Origin: Aestuariibacter sp. GS-14
GTDB taxonomy: Bacteria; Pseudomonadota; Gammaproteobacteria; Enterobacterales; Alteromonadaceae
Length of the DNA: 64,000 nucleotides
Direction: 5' to 3'
Assembly: GCF_006494365.1 (NCBI RefSeq)
Contig: NZ_VHIP01000012.1
Span: forward strand, 91,427-155,426
The position numbers and the translations under genes are program-made. Within the stretch, counting starts at the first letter, position 1. Each line of letters opens with the position of its first letter. The notes beneath the pieces were generated by a model. It saw only the letters and a program-made list of their open reading frames with translations. It was not told the origin of the DNA and did not search any database. Shown here piece after piece: positions 53,117 to 62,753 of the stretch.

Positions 53117-56002
53117 TCATACCCGGCTATGCTGCAGGTACTTTGACTCAAATTGCGCCAAAGGAATAGGTTTGCTGTAGTAGTACCCCTGAACCCATGT
53201 ACAGCCGAGTTGTTGTAGCTGCGCTTCCTGCATCTGTGTTTCAACACCTTCTGCTACTACGCTCATGCCAAAGTTAGCGGCCAGATCGATAATGGATTTC
53301 ACCACTGCGCCTTGCGTATCTGTGTTTAATTTGCCGGTGAATTCGCGATCTATTTTCAATTTGTCGATAGGCAATTTATCCAGATAGGCTAACGACGAAT
53401 AGCCCGTACCAAAGTCGTCAATGGCCACAGAGAAACCCGCCTCTCTGAGAGATTGCAGGATATTCCTGGCCGACTGAAAATTCTCAATAATGGCACTTTC
53501 TACAATTTCCAGCTCAACTCTGCTGGCGTCAACCTTATGTTGTCGCGCAGCGGTATTCATGGCATCTACCAGCTCAAAGTCGGATAAATCAAGGGCTGAC
53601 ACGTTAAACGACAAAAACAAATCGTGTCCTTGCGATTGCCAGCGCTCCACAATGGAGAAGACTTCTTTAACTAACCACTTAGTGACATAGCGAATAGACC
53701 GGGTTTGCTCAGCAATTTGAATAAAGTCAGCCGGAGTTAAAAATCCTTTAACCGGATGGTTCCAGCGCAACAATGCCTCTGCACCAATGATGCGCTGATG
53801 TTTAATATCGAATTGTGGCTGCAGAAACAGTTCCAGCTCATTTTCTGCTACCGCGCGTTTTAACTCTGCCGCAATGGTTAAGCGATTATTGGCTTCAACC
53901 AGAATATCCTGTGTGTAGAACGCAAAATTTGCCCCGCCTGTTTTCTTCGACCGATACATGGCCGCATCAGCTCGTACCAGCAGGTCATCTGCATTATTGG
54001 CGTCCTGCGGGAATCGCGCGATACCAATAGACACTCCCACATTCACTTCATGCTCGTCGCTTAAGTAAAACGGTTTGCTTAATTCTTGTGTCAGATTACT
54101 GGCCAGCGTAACCAGTTCTGATTGCTCCCGGTAATCTTCAATCAGCAAAACAAACTCATCGCCGCCCATCCGCGCCAGAATATCGGAATGCCGTAATCGT
54201 GACGTCAATCGCTCTGTCACTTTGATAAGTAATTCATCACCGGCAATGTGCCCCAGTGAATCGTTTACCACTTTGAAGCGATCTAAATCCAGGAACAACA
54301 GCGCGCAGGATGATTTGTTTCGCTCAGCCCGACAAACCGCATGATGTAAATGCAGTTTAAATTGCACGCGATTGGGCAACCCGGTGAGTGAGTCGTAATG
54401 TGCGAGTCGTTCGAGCTTTTCTTCCGATTGTTTTATGTGCGTAATGTCTGAAAACACGGCAACAAAGTAATTAATCTGTTCATCGTTGTCTTTTACAACT
54501 GAGATACTCAACAGTTCCGGAAACACAGTGCCGCTTTTGCGCTTATTCCAAATTTCACCGCGCCAAAAGCCCTCAGCATTCAGTTCCTGAAACATCTTTT
54601 TGAAAAACGCAGGAGGATGAATACCCGATGACAATATACTCGGCTTCTGCCCAATAATTTCCTGTTCAGAATATCCGGTGATTGCACTGAATGCCGGATT
54701 TACCGACACGATGTGCTGGTGTGCATCTGTTACCATAATGCCTTCCAGGCTATGGTTAAACACATGCTGACTCAACTCCCAACGCGCCTGATATTCAAGT
54801 CTTTCTGTAATATCAATGATCAGCGTAAACAGAAATGGGCGCTCTGCAATTTCCACGGGAGTAGAGAACGCTTCGATATGTCTTACCGACCCATCGGCTA
54901 ACCGATGTTTGCGAACAAAGCGGCTTGACGCCCGCATAAAAGCCCGCTGAATGTTGCCCTTTACGGTATCATCATCAGACTGGTCAATTTGCTGCATTCG
55001 CATACACACCAGTTCTGAGACAGGATAACCGTAATATTTTCCAGCCGCTTCATTAGCATCAATAATATTGCCTTGTTCATCCAGAATGAGCATAACAACA
55101 GCATGAGAAGAGAAGAACTGCCGGAATTTTTCTTCCGAACGCCGTAACGCCTGAAACGATTGCAAGTGCAGGCTCCGGTTATTTTGACGAAGCTGAGCAA
55201 CATAAAACGCTATTAACGTAAGCAATGTGGCTATGAACCAAAAAATCGGGTGAAAATGCGTACCTGTCCAGCCATCGGCTGGCTCGGCTTCTATGAACCA
55301 TTCACCGTAAGGAAGTTTAACCGGCAACGAAACCGGCTCAACAAGGCCTGCACCAGCGGAACTAGCAAAAATGGCTGTTGTATTGCCGTTATCGGTGCTC
55401 TTCTTAAGCACAACATTCAGTGACGCGTCTTTTGACAACCCCGCGCCCTCAATCACTTTTTCGTAATCCAGCACCACAGAGATAACGCCCCAGGTCTCAT
55501 CCCCCACAAAAACAGGTAACCTGGCAATCAGCCCAACGCCGCCCTGTACAAGTTCAACAGGCCCATCCAGAATGGTTTTGCGCACAGCAATGGCTTTGAA
55601 AACCGACTCGCGTTGTGCGGGAATGTCGCGATAATCAATACCCAGCGCTTTTTGATTGCCTTCTACGGGGTAAATCATACGCACAACAAAGTCTCTTGCT
55701 CCGCCAATATTGATAATACTGTTGCGTTGTGCAAGTAATCCACTCACAAACTGAGAGAACTCTTTTTGACTGAGATTGGGATTTAATGCGACGTAGGCCG
55801 AAACCCCACGCATAAGTTCAACGTTGGTGTAGAGTTCAAATTCAAGGTTGGCGCGCAAGGAAGCCAGACGTTGGGTAACATCATTAATTTGCTGTTCCCG
55901 CTCCCATTTGGAAGCCAGAAAATCAGCCAGTAAAGACAACGCGACCGCAAGCAGTGAAATAATTGCGAATGCGCGCAAAGGAAACGTTTTAATAATCATC
56001 AA
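53117..56002 (-). CDS. CHASE-PAS-PAS-GGDEF-EAL cyclic-di-GMP signalling protein
   Basis: The 961-residue membrane protein has TM1 at about residues 8-28, a periplasmic CHASE sensor (about 45-230), TM2 at about 250-270, two PAS domains (about 285-400 and 410-525), a GGDEF domain with intact GGDEF motif (ARMGGDEFVLL), and an EAL domain with intact AEALLRW, DDFGTGYSSLAYL and EGVET motifs. Both the diguanylate cyclase and phosphodiesterase sites look functional, so net direction cannot be told. It is monocistronic. It probably adjusts motility or biofilm state to an external signal. Confidence 0.93.
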   Translation of the reverse strand: MMIIKTFPLRAFAIISLLAVALSLLADFLASKWEREQQINDVTQRLASLRANLEFELYTNVELMRGVSAYVALNPNLSQKEFSQFVSGLLAQRNSIINIGGARDFVVRMIYPVEGNQKALGIDYRDIPAQRESVFKAIAVRKTILDGPVELVQGGVGLIARLPVFVGDETWGVISVVLDYEKVIEGAGLSKDASLNVVLKKSTDNGNTTAIFASSAGAGLVEPVSLPVKLPYGEWFIEAEPADGWTGTHFHPIFWFIATLLTLIAFYVAQLRQNNRSLHLQSFQALRRSEEKFRQFFSSHAVVMLILDEQGNIIDANEAAGKYYGYPVSELVCMRMQQIDQSDDDTVKGNIQRAFMRASSRFVRKHRLADGSVRHIEAFSTPVEIAERPFLFTLIIDITERLEYQARWELSQHVFNHSLEGIMVTDAHQHIVSVNPAFSAITGYSEQEIIGQKPSILSSGIHPPAFFKKMFQELNAEGFWRGEIWNKRKSGTVFPELLSISVVKDNDEQINYFVAVFSDITHIKQSEEKLERLAHYDSLTGLPNRVQFKLHLHHAVCRAERNKSSCALLFLDLDRFKVVNDSLGHIAGDELLIKVTERLTSRLRHSDILARMGGDEFVLLIEDYREQSELVTLASNLTQELSKPFYLSDEHEVNVGVSIGIARFPQDANNADDLLVRADAAMYRSKKTGGANFAFYTQDILVEANNRLTIAAELKRAVAENELELFLQPQFDIKHQRIIGAEALLRWNHPVKGFLTPADFIQIAEQTRSIRYVTKWLVKEVFSIVERWQSQGHDLFLSFNVSALDLSDFELVDAMNTAARQHKVDASRVELEIVESAIIENFQSARNILQSLREAGFSVAIDDFGTGYSSLAYLDKLPIDKLKIDREFTGKLNTDTQGAVVKSIIDLAANFGMSVVAEGVETQMQEAQLQQLGCTWVQGYYYSKPIPLAQFESKYLQHSRV

Positions 56003-56171
56003 CGGTATTTTGAATTGACTGCAACTAAAGTATCAACCACCAATGCAATTATTCAACAGGAATTTGGAAATTAATAACATTATAAGGTAGATCGCCCGTA
56101 TTTTTGATGATCTTGCAAAGAATCACATTATCATTTTTAATACGTTTGTTTGTATTTGTACAAACAGAAAA

Positions 56172-56192
56172 CGCCCCGCATAGCGCGGGGCG
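56172..56192 (-). terminator. Rho-independent terminator
   Basis: An 8-bp GC stem (CGCCCCGC / GCGGGGCG) with loop ATAGC, followed on the minus strand by GTTTT, closes the amidohydrolase transcript. Confidence 0.8.
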
Positions 56193-56221
56193 CAGGCTTA
56201 ATGATCATCAACAATCACGGC

Positions 56222-57493
56222 TTATCTGATGTATTGCGACGCCTTGGGTGAGTCAGCAAATTCCTGATACCGCTGTTGAAGTTTGATTTGACGGGATGTG
56301 TGTTCAACAACCTCACCGTTAATCAGCACAGTTTCTGCCGCTTCGGTAACTTCCAGCGGATCACCGCTCCATATCACCAGATCCGCTCTTGCTCCTTTGC
56401 TTAAACTGCCAATAGTTTCCGACATCCCCAGAATTTTCGCAGGGTTCACGGTTAATGCAGCTAACGCAGCATCATGAGGCAATCCATGTGCTACGGCGTT
56501 GCCCGCATGCTGAGTAGCCAGACGAATATTATGCGTTTCCATGCCAATAGCCACAGTAACGCCTGCTTTATGTAGTCGCGCGGCATTTGCTAACGTAGCC
56601 CCCATCTGATCAAATCCACCAGGTAGATTAAACTCGGGGTCGATGATCACAGGTATTTTTGCAGCGGCCAGTTCATCAGCCACTCGCCAACCTTCCATGC
56701 CTTTCACTAACACCACGTGAATAGTTGGATGACGCTGTTTAAAGGCAATAACCTGACGAATATCGGCAGCGCGATCGGCATGAATAAGCAAAGGTGCATC
56801 GCCATTTAATACCGGCTTTAAGGCTTTTACATCGAGCCGGCTGTTAATGCCATGCCACTCTGTGGTAGCAGAAAGTGTTTTAGGTGCTTCCTGGGCCTCC
56901 ACAATGGCATTCTCCAGCATTACCCAAAGCGCCGCACGTGATCCCCCGACATCATCAACCCCCGCATTGCCCACATTCACCGCTACAAAAGCCCTGGGTT
57001 TCAGTACCGGTTGCGCATCACCGTCCAGCGTAATCACCGCGCCCTGACCGTGGAACAGGTAGTCGGTTTTCGAGATTGTGGTTGCAGCAGAGGTAATCCC
57101 CTCAACCCGACTGATTGCCATTAACGTAGAATCGGGATTGACTGCATAACTCACATCATATGCGGCCCCGGTGCTCGACACTGGCAGCGCAGTAACAGCG
57201 CTGTCTACCGTACCCGCAGACATGCCCACTTCAACCAAACCCAGCTGAGTATAAGCCCCTACCAGTCCAGGCGTTACGTATTTGCCGGTAGCATCGATAA
57301 CCGTGTATCCAGCGGGTACAGTAGTGCCATTGGCGACACTCACCACTTTGTGGTTATCAATCAATACTGTTGCAGACTCCAGAGTCCCCTGGGCAGTACC
57401 GGTAAACACCTTGCCACCCACAACGGCAATTTTTTCAGCCATGGCCGAGGCACTTACTGACAGGAGTGCAGCCGTTAATAATAGCGTTTTCAT
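56222..57493 (-). CDS. Exported amidohydrolase-superfamily protein lacking the HxH metal motif
   Basis: The 423-residue protein has a Sec signal (ending ASAMAE) and the amidohydrolase ends: VLIDNHKVVSV near the N-terminus and LTVNPAKILG with GADLVIWSGDPL near the C-terminus. Where active members have a PG-x4-HxH motif, this one reads TPGLVGAYTQLG, so the first two metal ligands are missing. A barrel His and others remain. It overlaps the upstream truncated relative by ATGA. It may be a non-catalytic partner in a two-protein complex or an altered enzyme. Confidence 0.82.
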   Translation of the reverse strand: MKTLLLTAALLSVSASAMAEKIAVVGGKVFTGTAQGTLESATVLIDNHKVVSVANGTTVPAGYTVIDATGKYVTPGLVGAYTQLGLVEVGMSAGTVDSAVTALPVSSTGAAYDVSYAVNPDSTLMAISRVEGITSAATTISKTDYLFHGQGAVITLDGDAQPVLKPRAFVAVNVGNAGVDDVGGSRAALWVMLENAIVEAQEAPKTLSATTEWHGINSRLDVKALKPVLNGDAPLLIHADRAADIRQVIAFKQRHPTIHVVLVKGMEGWRVADELAAAKIPVIIDPEFNLPGGFDQMGATLANAARLHKAGVTVAIGMETHNIRLATQHAGNAVAHGLPHDAALAALTVNPAKILGMSETIGSLSKGARADLVIWSGDPLEVTEAAETVLINGEVVEHTSRQIKLQQRYQEFADSPKASQYIR

Positions 57494-58023
57494 TTGCTGT
57501 CTCCTTCGCCTACCTGACCTAATTCAAAATCACCAACCGGCCAGGTCTGTGGATCGTTCAAATCGTAGGCCAGCCCCCCATCGATATACACTTTTTCTGC
57601 CCTGGCATAGGTAGAAAACGGATTGGCCGTCCACAGAACTACATCGGCATTTTTGCCTGTTTCCAGTGAGCCGGTTTTATCGAAAATACCCAATGATTTC
57701 GCCGGATTGGCAGATAGCCAAACCCAGGCTTGCTCCTGAGGGATATCTATGCCGACACGACGGCCATCCGCCCAGGCTTTGGCAGCCTCCTGATTAAGGC
57801 GCTGAATACCTAAATCACTGTCTGAGTGAACAATGGCGCAAGCGCCCGCTTTGTGCACCATAGGCACGTTTTCGCGAATGCCGTCATAGGCTTCCATTTT
57901 AAAGCCCCACCAGTCTGCCCACATGGCAGAACACACGTTATTTTCGGCCAGAATGTCAGCTATTTTGTATGCTTCAACGGCGTGTTGAAACGAATAGATC
58001 TGGTAGCCAAATTCCTTCATCAT
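57490..58023 (-). pseudogene. Amidohydrolase, C-terminal part only
   Basis: Residues from MMKEFGYQ onward match the last 175 or so residues of a periplasmic amidohydrolase that should be about 430 long (ADILAENNVCSAMWADWWGF, LSANPAKSLGIFDKTGSLE, NADVVLWTANPF). The N-terminal half, including the signal peptide and the HxH site, is absent, and the upstream DNA does not encode it. An AAGGA site happens to precede the ATG pair at 58018-58023, so the fragment could still be translated. The break suggests a deletion at the border of the accessory region to its right. Confidence 0.78.
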
Positions 58024-58433
58024 GATCCTTAACGGTAAGGAAAATAATACAATTTTTGTATGGGTGGGTAGGTTGCTTCTTAATTTTACTGACTTACTCT
58101 TATCACTGCACACAAAGTCGTGTACAAAAAAGGTAGCTACTAAATCTGCAACATAAATAATTACTAACCTAAAGATGTTAGGCTACATATTTTGCAAATT
58201 GACACTTCTTCAGCCACTAGAATTTCCCCCGCATCAAAGCGACGTGCAACGTCCTTCTGCTCCGTTTAACTCTCCTTTATTTCTACGGGGTGGAATTTCA
58301 CGCAATGTCACTCTCTTTTAAATTAGCTATAAACAGTTTGTGTTTACTGTATTTAATGTCGCTAACTAATTGAGCATACAGCGTCCAGATCACCCGCTAT
58401 ACTAAAACTACTCGCACATTAAGAGACTGAGAC
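58024..58433. other. Noncoding border region
   Basis: About 410 bp with no supported gene. It replaces the missing 5' half of the amidohydrolase. A TATACT at 58398-58403, 30 bases before the next start codon, is a plausible -10 element for the DUF2384 gene. Confidence 0.5.
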
Positions 58434-58652
58434 ATGTCAGCAGATTCAGAAGATGTAGAAATTACGATCGAAAAATTGCAGCAAGAATTAAGAATGTTTT
58501 TCTGCAACGATGATACAACCATTAACGAGTGGCTCGACTTGCCCCTACCAGTTCTGAATGGCGAACGTCCCAGAAATATGTTTGATACGGCTGAGCGACG
58601 TCAGCAACTATTTCAAATAGTTGAAGAAATGAAGTATGGCGAAATGGCTTAA
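58434..58652 (+). CDS. DUF2384 (MbcA/ParS/Xre antitoxin C-terminal domain) protein
   Basis: The 72-residue protein consists mainly of the toxin-binding domain of Xre/MbcA/ParS antitoxins: NEWLDLPLPVLNGERPRNMFDT followed by a terminal helix with VEEMKYGEMA. It lacks the N-terminal helix-turn-helix of full antitoxins, and no RES-domain toxin gene is next to it. It is therefore an orphan, either a remnant of a toxin-antitoxin pair or a stand-alone regulator. Confidence 0.7.
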   Translation: MSADSEDVEITIEKLQQELRMFFCNDDTTINEWLDLPLPVLNGERPRNMFDTAERRQQLFQIVEEMKYGEMA

Positions 58653-59243
58653 GGTAAACCGTCATAATTAGCCATTTAGCTTATACGAATATGTTTGAAG
58701 CCTGTTCGGGCTGGTTTGTAACAAAAGTCCCTACCATCTGTAAGATTGGGTTTGGCTCCAGAGCGACCTTCCTCGAATTAGTAGTCAAAATACACCTAAT
58801 GCTAATAAAAGCAGGTCGCGCTTTTTAAGTGTATGTGGGCAGAAACTTGCAAAGCGTGAAATTGCGAGAGATAATCACAGCAGTTAAGAGGGAGACTAAG
58901 TCGGTTTGAAAAATCCTCCCCGCCCGCTAGCTACGAGGTGTTTTGAGCGAGTAACGTCGGATCCTAACATACGCTAGCGCTTACGCCAGACGTAAGAGGA
59001 AATAGGTGAACCGGAAGCAACACCCTAATCAAGCTCCGCATTCGTAGAGCTAGCATTCTTATCGAGAATGCACTAATCATCTATCGTATATATCAAGCCA
59101 ACCATTTACAGCAAAAGCTTAAACAGAAGTTTATTCATAGCTACATGACTTTTCTAACGGGACAGTAAAAGGTAACCATATGTTTACTTTTATGAGCATT
59201 TTACCCAGAATGTACTTATATGATTACTTTTTGAGAGCAAAGT
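58653..59243. other. Noncoding region in the accessory segment
   Basis: About 590 bp without a supported gene. It contains small hairpins, such as CTTACG-CCAGA-CGTAAG at 58980-58996. No tRNA, integrase or IS end was recognised. It may be decayed accessory DNA. Confidence 0.5.
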
Positions 59244-59504
59244 GTGAAATATACGGTTGGATACTTTGATGGCGATATGTTGAAAGAGAAGCGAAAACAG
59301 CGAGGCTGGACACAAGCATATGTGTCTGAGCGAACAGGACTCAGTAAGCCACAAATAATTAAAATAGAAAAGGGACTGTTTAGCGGTGGGATTAAATATC
59401 TTCGCAAGTATCTTGAGTTGCTTGACTTAGAAATTACTATTACTGAGAAACGGAATGAGGTGCCACAACTTGACGAACTTGCTGAACTATTCGGCGATGA
59501 CTAA
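59244..59504 (+). CDS. XRE-family helix-turn-helix protein
   Basis: The GTG start gives 86 residues with a classical Cro/CI helix-turn-helix at about residues 12-50 (LKEKRKQRGWTQAYVSERTGL, SKPQIIKIEKG) and an acidic tail (ELAELFGDD). The size and layout are those of HipB-like or other antitoxin regulators. No full toxin gene follows; only a 41-codon frame overlaps its end. It could control the nearby restriction-modification genes, but its site is unknown. Confidence 0.82.
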   Translation: MKYTVGYFDGDMLKEKRKQRGWTQAYVSERTGLSKPQIIKIEKGLFSGGIKYLRKYLELLDLEITITEKRNEVPQLDELAELFGDD

Positions 59505-59622
59505 CTTGAATAAGATTCAACTCCACCTGACAAAGTACAAATGTAGATTTCAGATCGATTCTGACTTGCCCGATTCAGACAAACAACAGACATATACGAA
59601 AGTCATTTCATTCTTCCTCTAA
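59497..59622 (+). CDS. Very small ORF overlapping the XRE gene
   Basis: A 41-codon frame starts with ATG 8 bases before the XRE gene ends, the arrangement typical of antitoxin-toxin pairs. Its product (starting MTNLNKIQLHLTKY) has no recognisable domain. It may be a truncated partner gene or chance. Confidence 0.25.
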   Translation: MTNLNKIQLHLTKYKCRFQIDSDLPDSDKQQTYTKVISFFL

Positions 59623-59748
59623 GCGCCACTTGCAGTCGTTCAAACAACTTTCTGAGACTCAAATCGTCAACTGAGTATAAAGTACGTTAGTGGGTAACAT
59701 AATTTCATATAATGTTACCCCGTCATACACTCTTGCAATATTCAGATA

Positions 59749-61371
59749 TTAACGGCGTTTTACAACCCCTTCATCAAGGAGCCACTCAATATCTTTTGAG
59801 AATGTTGGAGCTGAAGGCACATGTTGCTTGCATATTTGATAAAAGGCTTCACTAAGCTCGGACTCTAATACACCATAGTTTCGGCCATAACCCGGTAAAA
59901 TAAGGTATTTTTGTGAATATCGCTGACTATCCGAAATTGTACTGGCGTTGTTTACCGCAACATCAAGAATTAACAAACGCCTCGCAATTTCGATTCTGTT
60001 TTGATTAATAAAAATATCTGTTGCAGTACTTTCGATAAACCCTTCTTCAATACAGGTGTTGATAACTCGTTCTATTTCGTTTTCAGGATACTCCTGATCA
60101 GCCAACTCTTTGATAACTGTTTTTTTATCATTTGACATTGTGGTGAGTAACACATGCTCTAAATCAATCGGTGTCAGAAACTTGATTACCTGTAGTTCTC
60201 TTCGAAGCCTTACGAGAATACTCTTAACTTGAAAGAACGAAGCTGTGTTGGAGAAAGCTAGCATGTGCTGTAGATCTCCTCTCAAAGACGCGTAGTAGCC
60301 AGCTCCGTCAAGATATTCAACAAACCTTGCAGTTGGGTATTTTTCTAACGTAAAAGCTCTAGAGCTTTGAGTTTGATCAACCACCTTGTGAGAGACACTG
60401 CCCGAATCACCAGCATAAAATTGTGACTGTATGAACAATTTGGGTTTAGGTTCCCAGTTTTTTACGTTAAAAGGAAGAATAAAATCGTAAGCTCTCGTTT
60501 TTATCTTCCGTTTTCCTCCTTCTTGAACCACTTGTTCCCCTACAATCACATCATTGAGGTTGTAGTCGGTATTTGGTCTAAGACCTATCTTATTTAATTT
60601 CTCACGAAGGATATCTTCAGGGATGTGGCCGCCTGACGCAGATACGCTGCCTCTCACCTTAAAAATAGTGCAAGAGTTAAGGAGGTACTTGCCCATATTA
60701 ATCTCATTTTGGGTGTCATTGAGACGAATGTATGAACTGCAAATGGCCCAAAATTGCATTATTTCATCTTGATCTTCAAGAATAAGGCTGGTGTATTCCT
60801 TTAAAAAAACAGCAAGGTATTCATAAAGATCAAACAAAGGTTCAGTAACCACATTTTGAGCATAAGCCTCATGTGATCCGACTAAACACCCCGCTAATAA
60901 TTTTGAGATATAATCAGACTTTGTTGTGGAGGGTAACTGTACCAACTTAAATTTAATTGTTTTCTTCGATGGCCCCCTTTTCGGTATCATCGGGTTTATT
61001 TCGTCGTCTTTCAGTTTAATTAAAAAATGATTCTTTAAGTTATTATCGGTAGCGCCGGAAGTTAAGAAAAGCAAATTAAAAAAGGAGTCGATGAATTCCG
61101 AAATGAGCGTCTCATCTGAGCTGAAATCATCACCTGAAACTAATTCAGAGCAAGCGTCGATCAATGCCAAGCAAAGTTTGTCGATTTCACAATCGTTATG
61201 ATCTCCGAAGCTTTTTAAACGAAGAGATAGTCTCTCAATACAGTCACAAATCGAGTTGATCTCCATATTAAACTTCTCAGTGTCTTTTACCCGCTCTAGC
61301 TTTGCAGTCATCCACTGATCAAATTCATCTAATTGTTCTGAGACACTTATATTTTCAGGTAACAACCTCAT
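59749..61371 (-). CDS. Unrecognised 540-residue protein, possible restriction endonuclease
   Basis: I do not recognise the family. The protein is AT-rich in coding and starts with AAGGA at good spacing. It is divergent, by 61 bases, from a DNA methyltransferase gene. Residues 290-330 hold a segment that could be a PD-(D/E)xK-type core with Gln substitutions: Asp296 in YDFILP, then FIQSQFY at about 313-319 and SHKVVDQ. The N-terminal half is helical and the last 120 residues look like winged helices (NEIERVINTCIEEGFI). Position between an XRE gene and two methyltransferases makes a restriction enzyme the best guess. Confidence 0.5.
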   Translation of the reverse strand: MRLLPENISVSEQLDEFDQWMTAKLERVKDTEKFNMEINSICDCIERLSLRLKSFGDHNDCEIDKLCLALIDACSELVSGDDFSSDETLISEFIDSFFNLLFLTSGATDNNLKNHFLIKLKDDEINPMIPKRGPSKKTIKFKLVQLPSTTKSDYISKLLAGCLVGSHEAYAQNVVTEPLFDLYEYLAVFLKEYTSLILEDQDEIMQFWAICSSYIRLNDTQNEINMGKYLLNSCTIFKVRGSVSASGGHIPEDILREKLNKIGLRPNTDYNLNDVIVGEQVVQEGGKRKIKTRAYDFILPFNVKNWEPKPKLFIQSQFYAGDSGSVSHKVVDQTQSSRAFTLEKYPTARFVEYLDGAGYYASLRGDLQHMLAFSNTASFFQVKSILVRLRRELQVIKFLTPIDLEHVLLTTMSNDKKTVIKELADQEYPENEIERVINTCIEEGFIESTATDIFINQNRIEIARRLLILDVAVNNASTISDSQRYSQKYLILPGYGRNYGVLESELSEAFYQICKQHVPSAPTFSKDIEWLLDEGVVKRR

Positions 61372-61400
61372 CTATCATCCTTATGTTTTTATGTTTTCCT

Positions 61401-61416
61401 AAGGTATAATAACCTT
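61401..61416 (+). promoter_or_regulatory. -10 element inside an inverted repeat, methyltransferase promoter
   Basis: A consensus TATAAT (61405-61410) lies within AAGGT-ATAATA-ACCTT, a perfect 5-bp inverted repeat, 23 bases before the methyltransferase start. A protein bound here would block the promoter, as expected for a self-regulated restriction-modification system. Confidence 0.55.
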
Positions 61417-61432
61417 AATAAGAGGTGTGGAC

Positions 61433-62746
61433 ATGTCAATATTAACAAATATAAAAATCAGTAAGTTAGCGAATTCTCTAGGTCTAGATGTTGAGCATGA
61501 TGCTTCAATTGATAAAGACAGTACTTACTGTATGAACAATTTTCCGCTTGACCAGTATGATACGCAGTTATTTATTGGTGATAACTTAGTCCATTTGCAA
61601 GAGTTAGCATTACATTCGTCACAAGTCGTGGATGTTTGCTACATAGACCCACCATACAACACTGGTTCAAAGTTTATTTACCAAGACAACAGAAAATCAA
61701 ACAACCATCCTTTGTTTGGAAGTCATGCTTCTTGGATGAGTTTTATGTTACCAAGACTATGTTGGGCCAAGGAGCTGTTAAAAAAATCTGGTGTGATAAC
61801 AATAAGCATCGATGATTACGAGTTAGCGTACCTCAAGCTATTGATGGATAGAATATTTGGCGAAGATAATTTTATTGCCTGTGTCATCGTTTGCCGCTCA
61901 AAGAACGGAAAAGGTAGTAAAAAAAATGTAGCTACTAATCACGAATACCTGCTTGTTTATGGTAATACTTCTGATTCATCTCTAATTGGAGAATTGGACG
62001 ACAGCGCTTATCCTAAGTCTGATGAATATGGGTCCTTCCGTACAGACGGCTTATTCAGAAAAAAGGGTGATGCCAGCTTGAGAACGGACAGGCCAAATAT
62101 GTATTACCCACTCTATTTTGATGGTAATTCTGGGAAAGTCTCTGTTGATCCTATTGACGGTTGGGAAGTTGTTTATCCAACCGATTCAAAGGGAATGGAG
62201 CGTCGGTGGCTGTGGGGACCTGAGACGGCAAGAAAGAGACAGTGGCAATTGTTTGCAAGTAAAAAAGGAGTGATTTACGTTAAAAACTACGCGTCTCAAG
62301 GTGGTGATGAACCAAAGCGAAGAAAAATCAGAACAATCTGGTCCGACACTAGTTTTTATACCGAAAGAGCCACTAACGAAATTACTGAAATGTTCGGTAG
62401 TAAGATATTTGACACTCCTAAACCTATTGATTTTATCAAGAAAATAATTGATGTTTGCGGTGAAAAAGATGCAGTTGTTTTAGATTTTTTTGCAGGTTCC
62501 GGTACAACAGCGCATGCCGTTCATTCGCTCAATAGAGGTGATTCAGGAAATAGAAAATGTCTGCTCATGGAAAACGATACCCCCATACCGAATAATCACG
62601 CAGCTCGAGAATTAGGCTATAAGAAAATCTCCGATATCGTTACCGCGAGATTGAATAAAATTCAGAAGATTGACCAGAGTTACTCATATACTTGTATATC
62701 TCTATATGACGCATACTTTGAGGAAAAGATAGAAGCAACTTCCTAA
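61433..62746 (+). CDS. DNA methyltransferase, beta class (N6-adenine type)
   Basis: The ATG at 61433 has GAGG at 7 bases; an upstream GTG is too close to that site. The 437-residue protein has the catalytic motif IDPPYNTG at about residue 75 and the AdoMet motif LDFFAGSGTTAHAV near residue 350. Motif IV before motif I defines the beta class, shared with type III Mod subunits, but this protein is shorter than a Mod and no Res helicase is nearby. It is divergent from the unrecognised 540-residue gene. Confidence 0.88.
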   Translation: MSILTNIKISKLANSLGLDVEHDASIDKDSTYCMNNFPLDQYDTQLFIGDNLVHLQELALHSSQVVDVCYIDPPYNTGSKFIYQDNRKSNNHPLFGSHASWMSFMLPRLCWAKELLKKSGVITISIDDYELAYLKLLMDRIFGEDNFIACVIVCRSKNGKGSKKNVATNHEYLLVYGNTSDSSLIGELDDSAYPKSDEYGSFRTDGLFRKKGDASLRTDRPNMYYPLYFDGNSGKVSVDPIDGWEVVYPTDSKGMERRWLWGPETARKRQWQLFASKKGVIYVKNYASQGGDEPKRRKIRTIWSDTSFYTERATNEITEMFGSKIFDTPKPIDFIKKIIDVCGEKDAVVLDFFAGSGTTAHAVHSLNRGDSGNRKCLLMENDTPIPNNHAARELGYKKISDIVTARLNKIQKIDQSYSYTCISLYDAYFEEKIEATS

Positions 62747-62753
62747 GTGAAAC

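Noticed and set aside
58653-59243. tRNA, tmRNA or other structured RNA gene, or an integrase attachment site
   Set aside because: Only short isolated hairpins were seen; no cloverleaf, conserved tRNA elements or integrase gene could be recognised.
61433-62746. Type III restriction-modification Mod subunit
   Set aside because: Motif order fits, but the protein is much shorter than Mod subunits and there is no Res helicase gene beside it.
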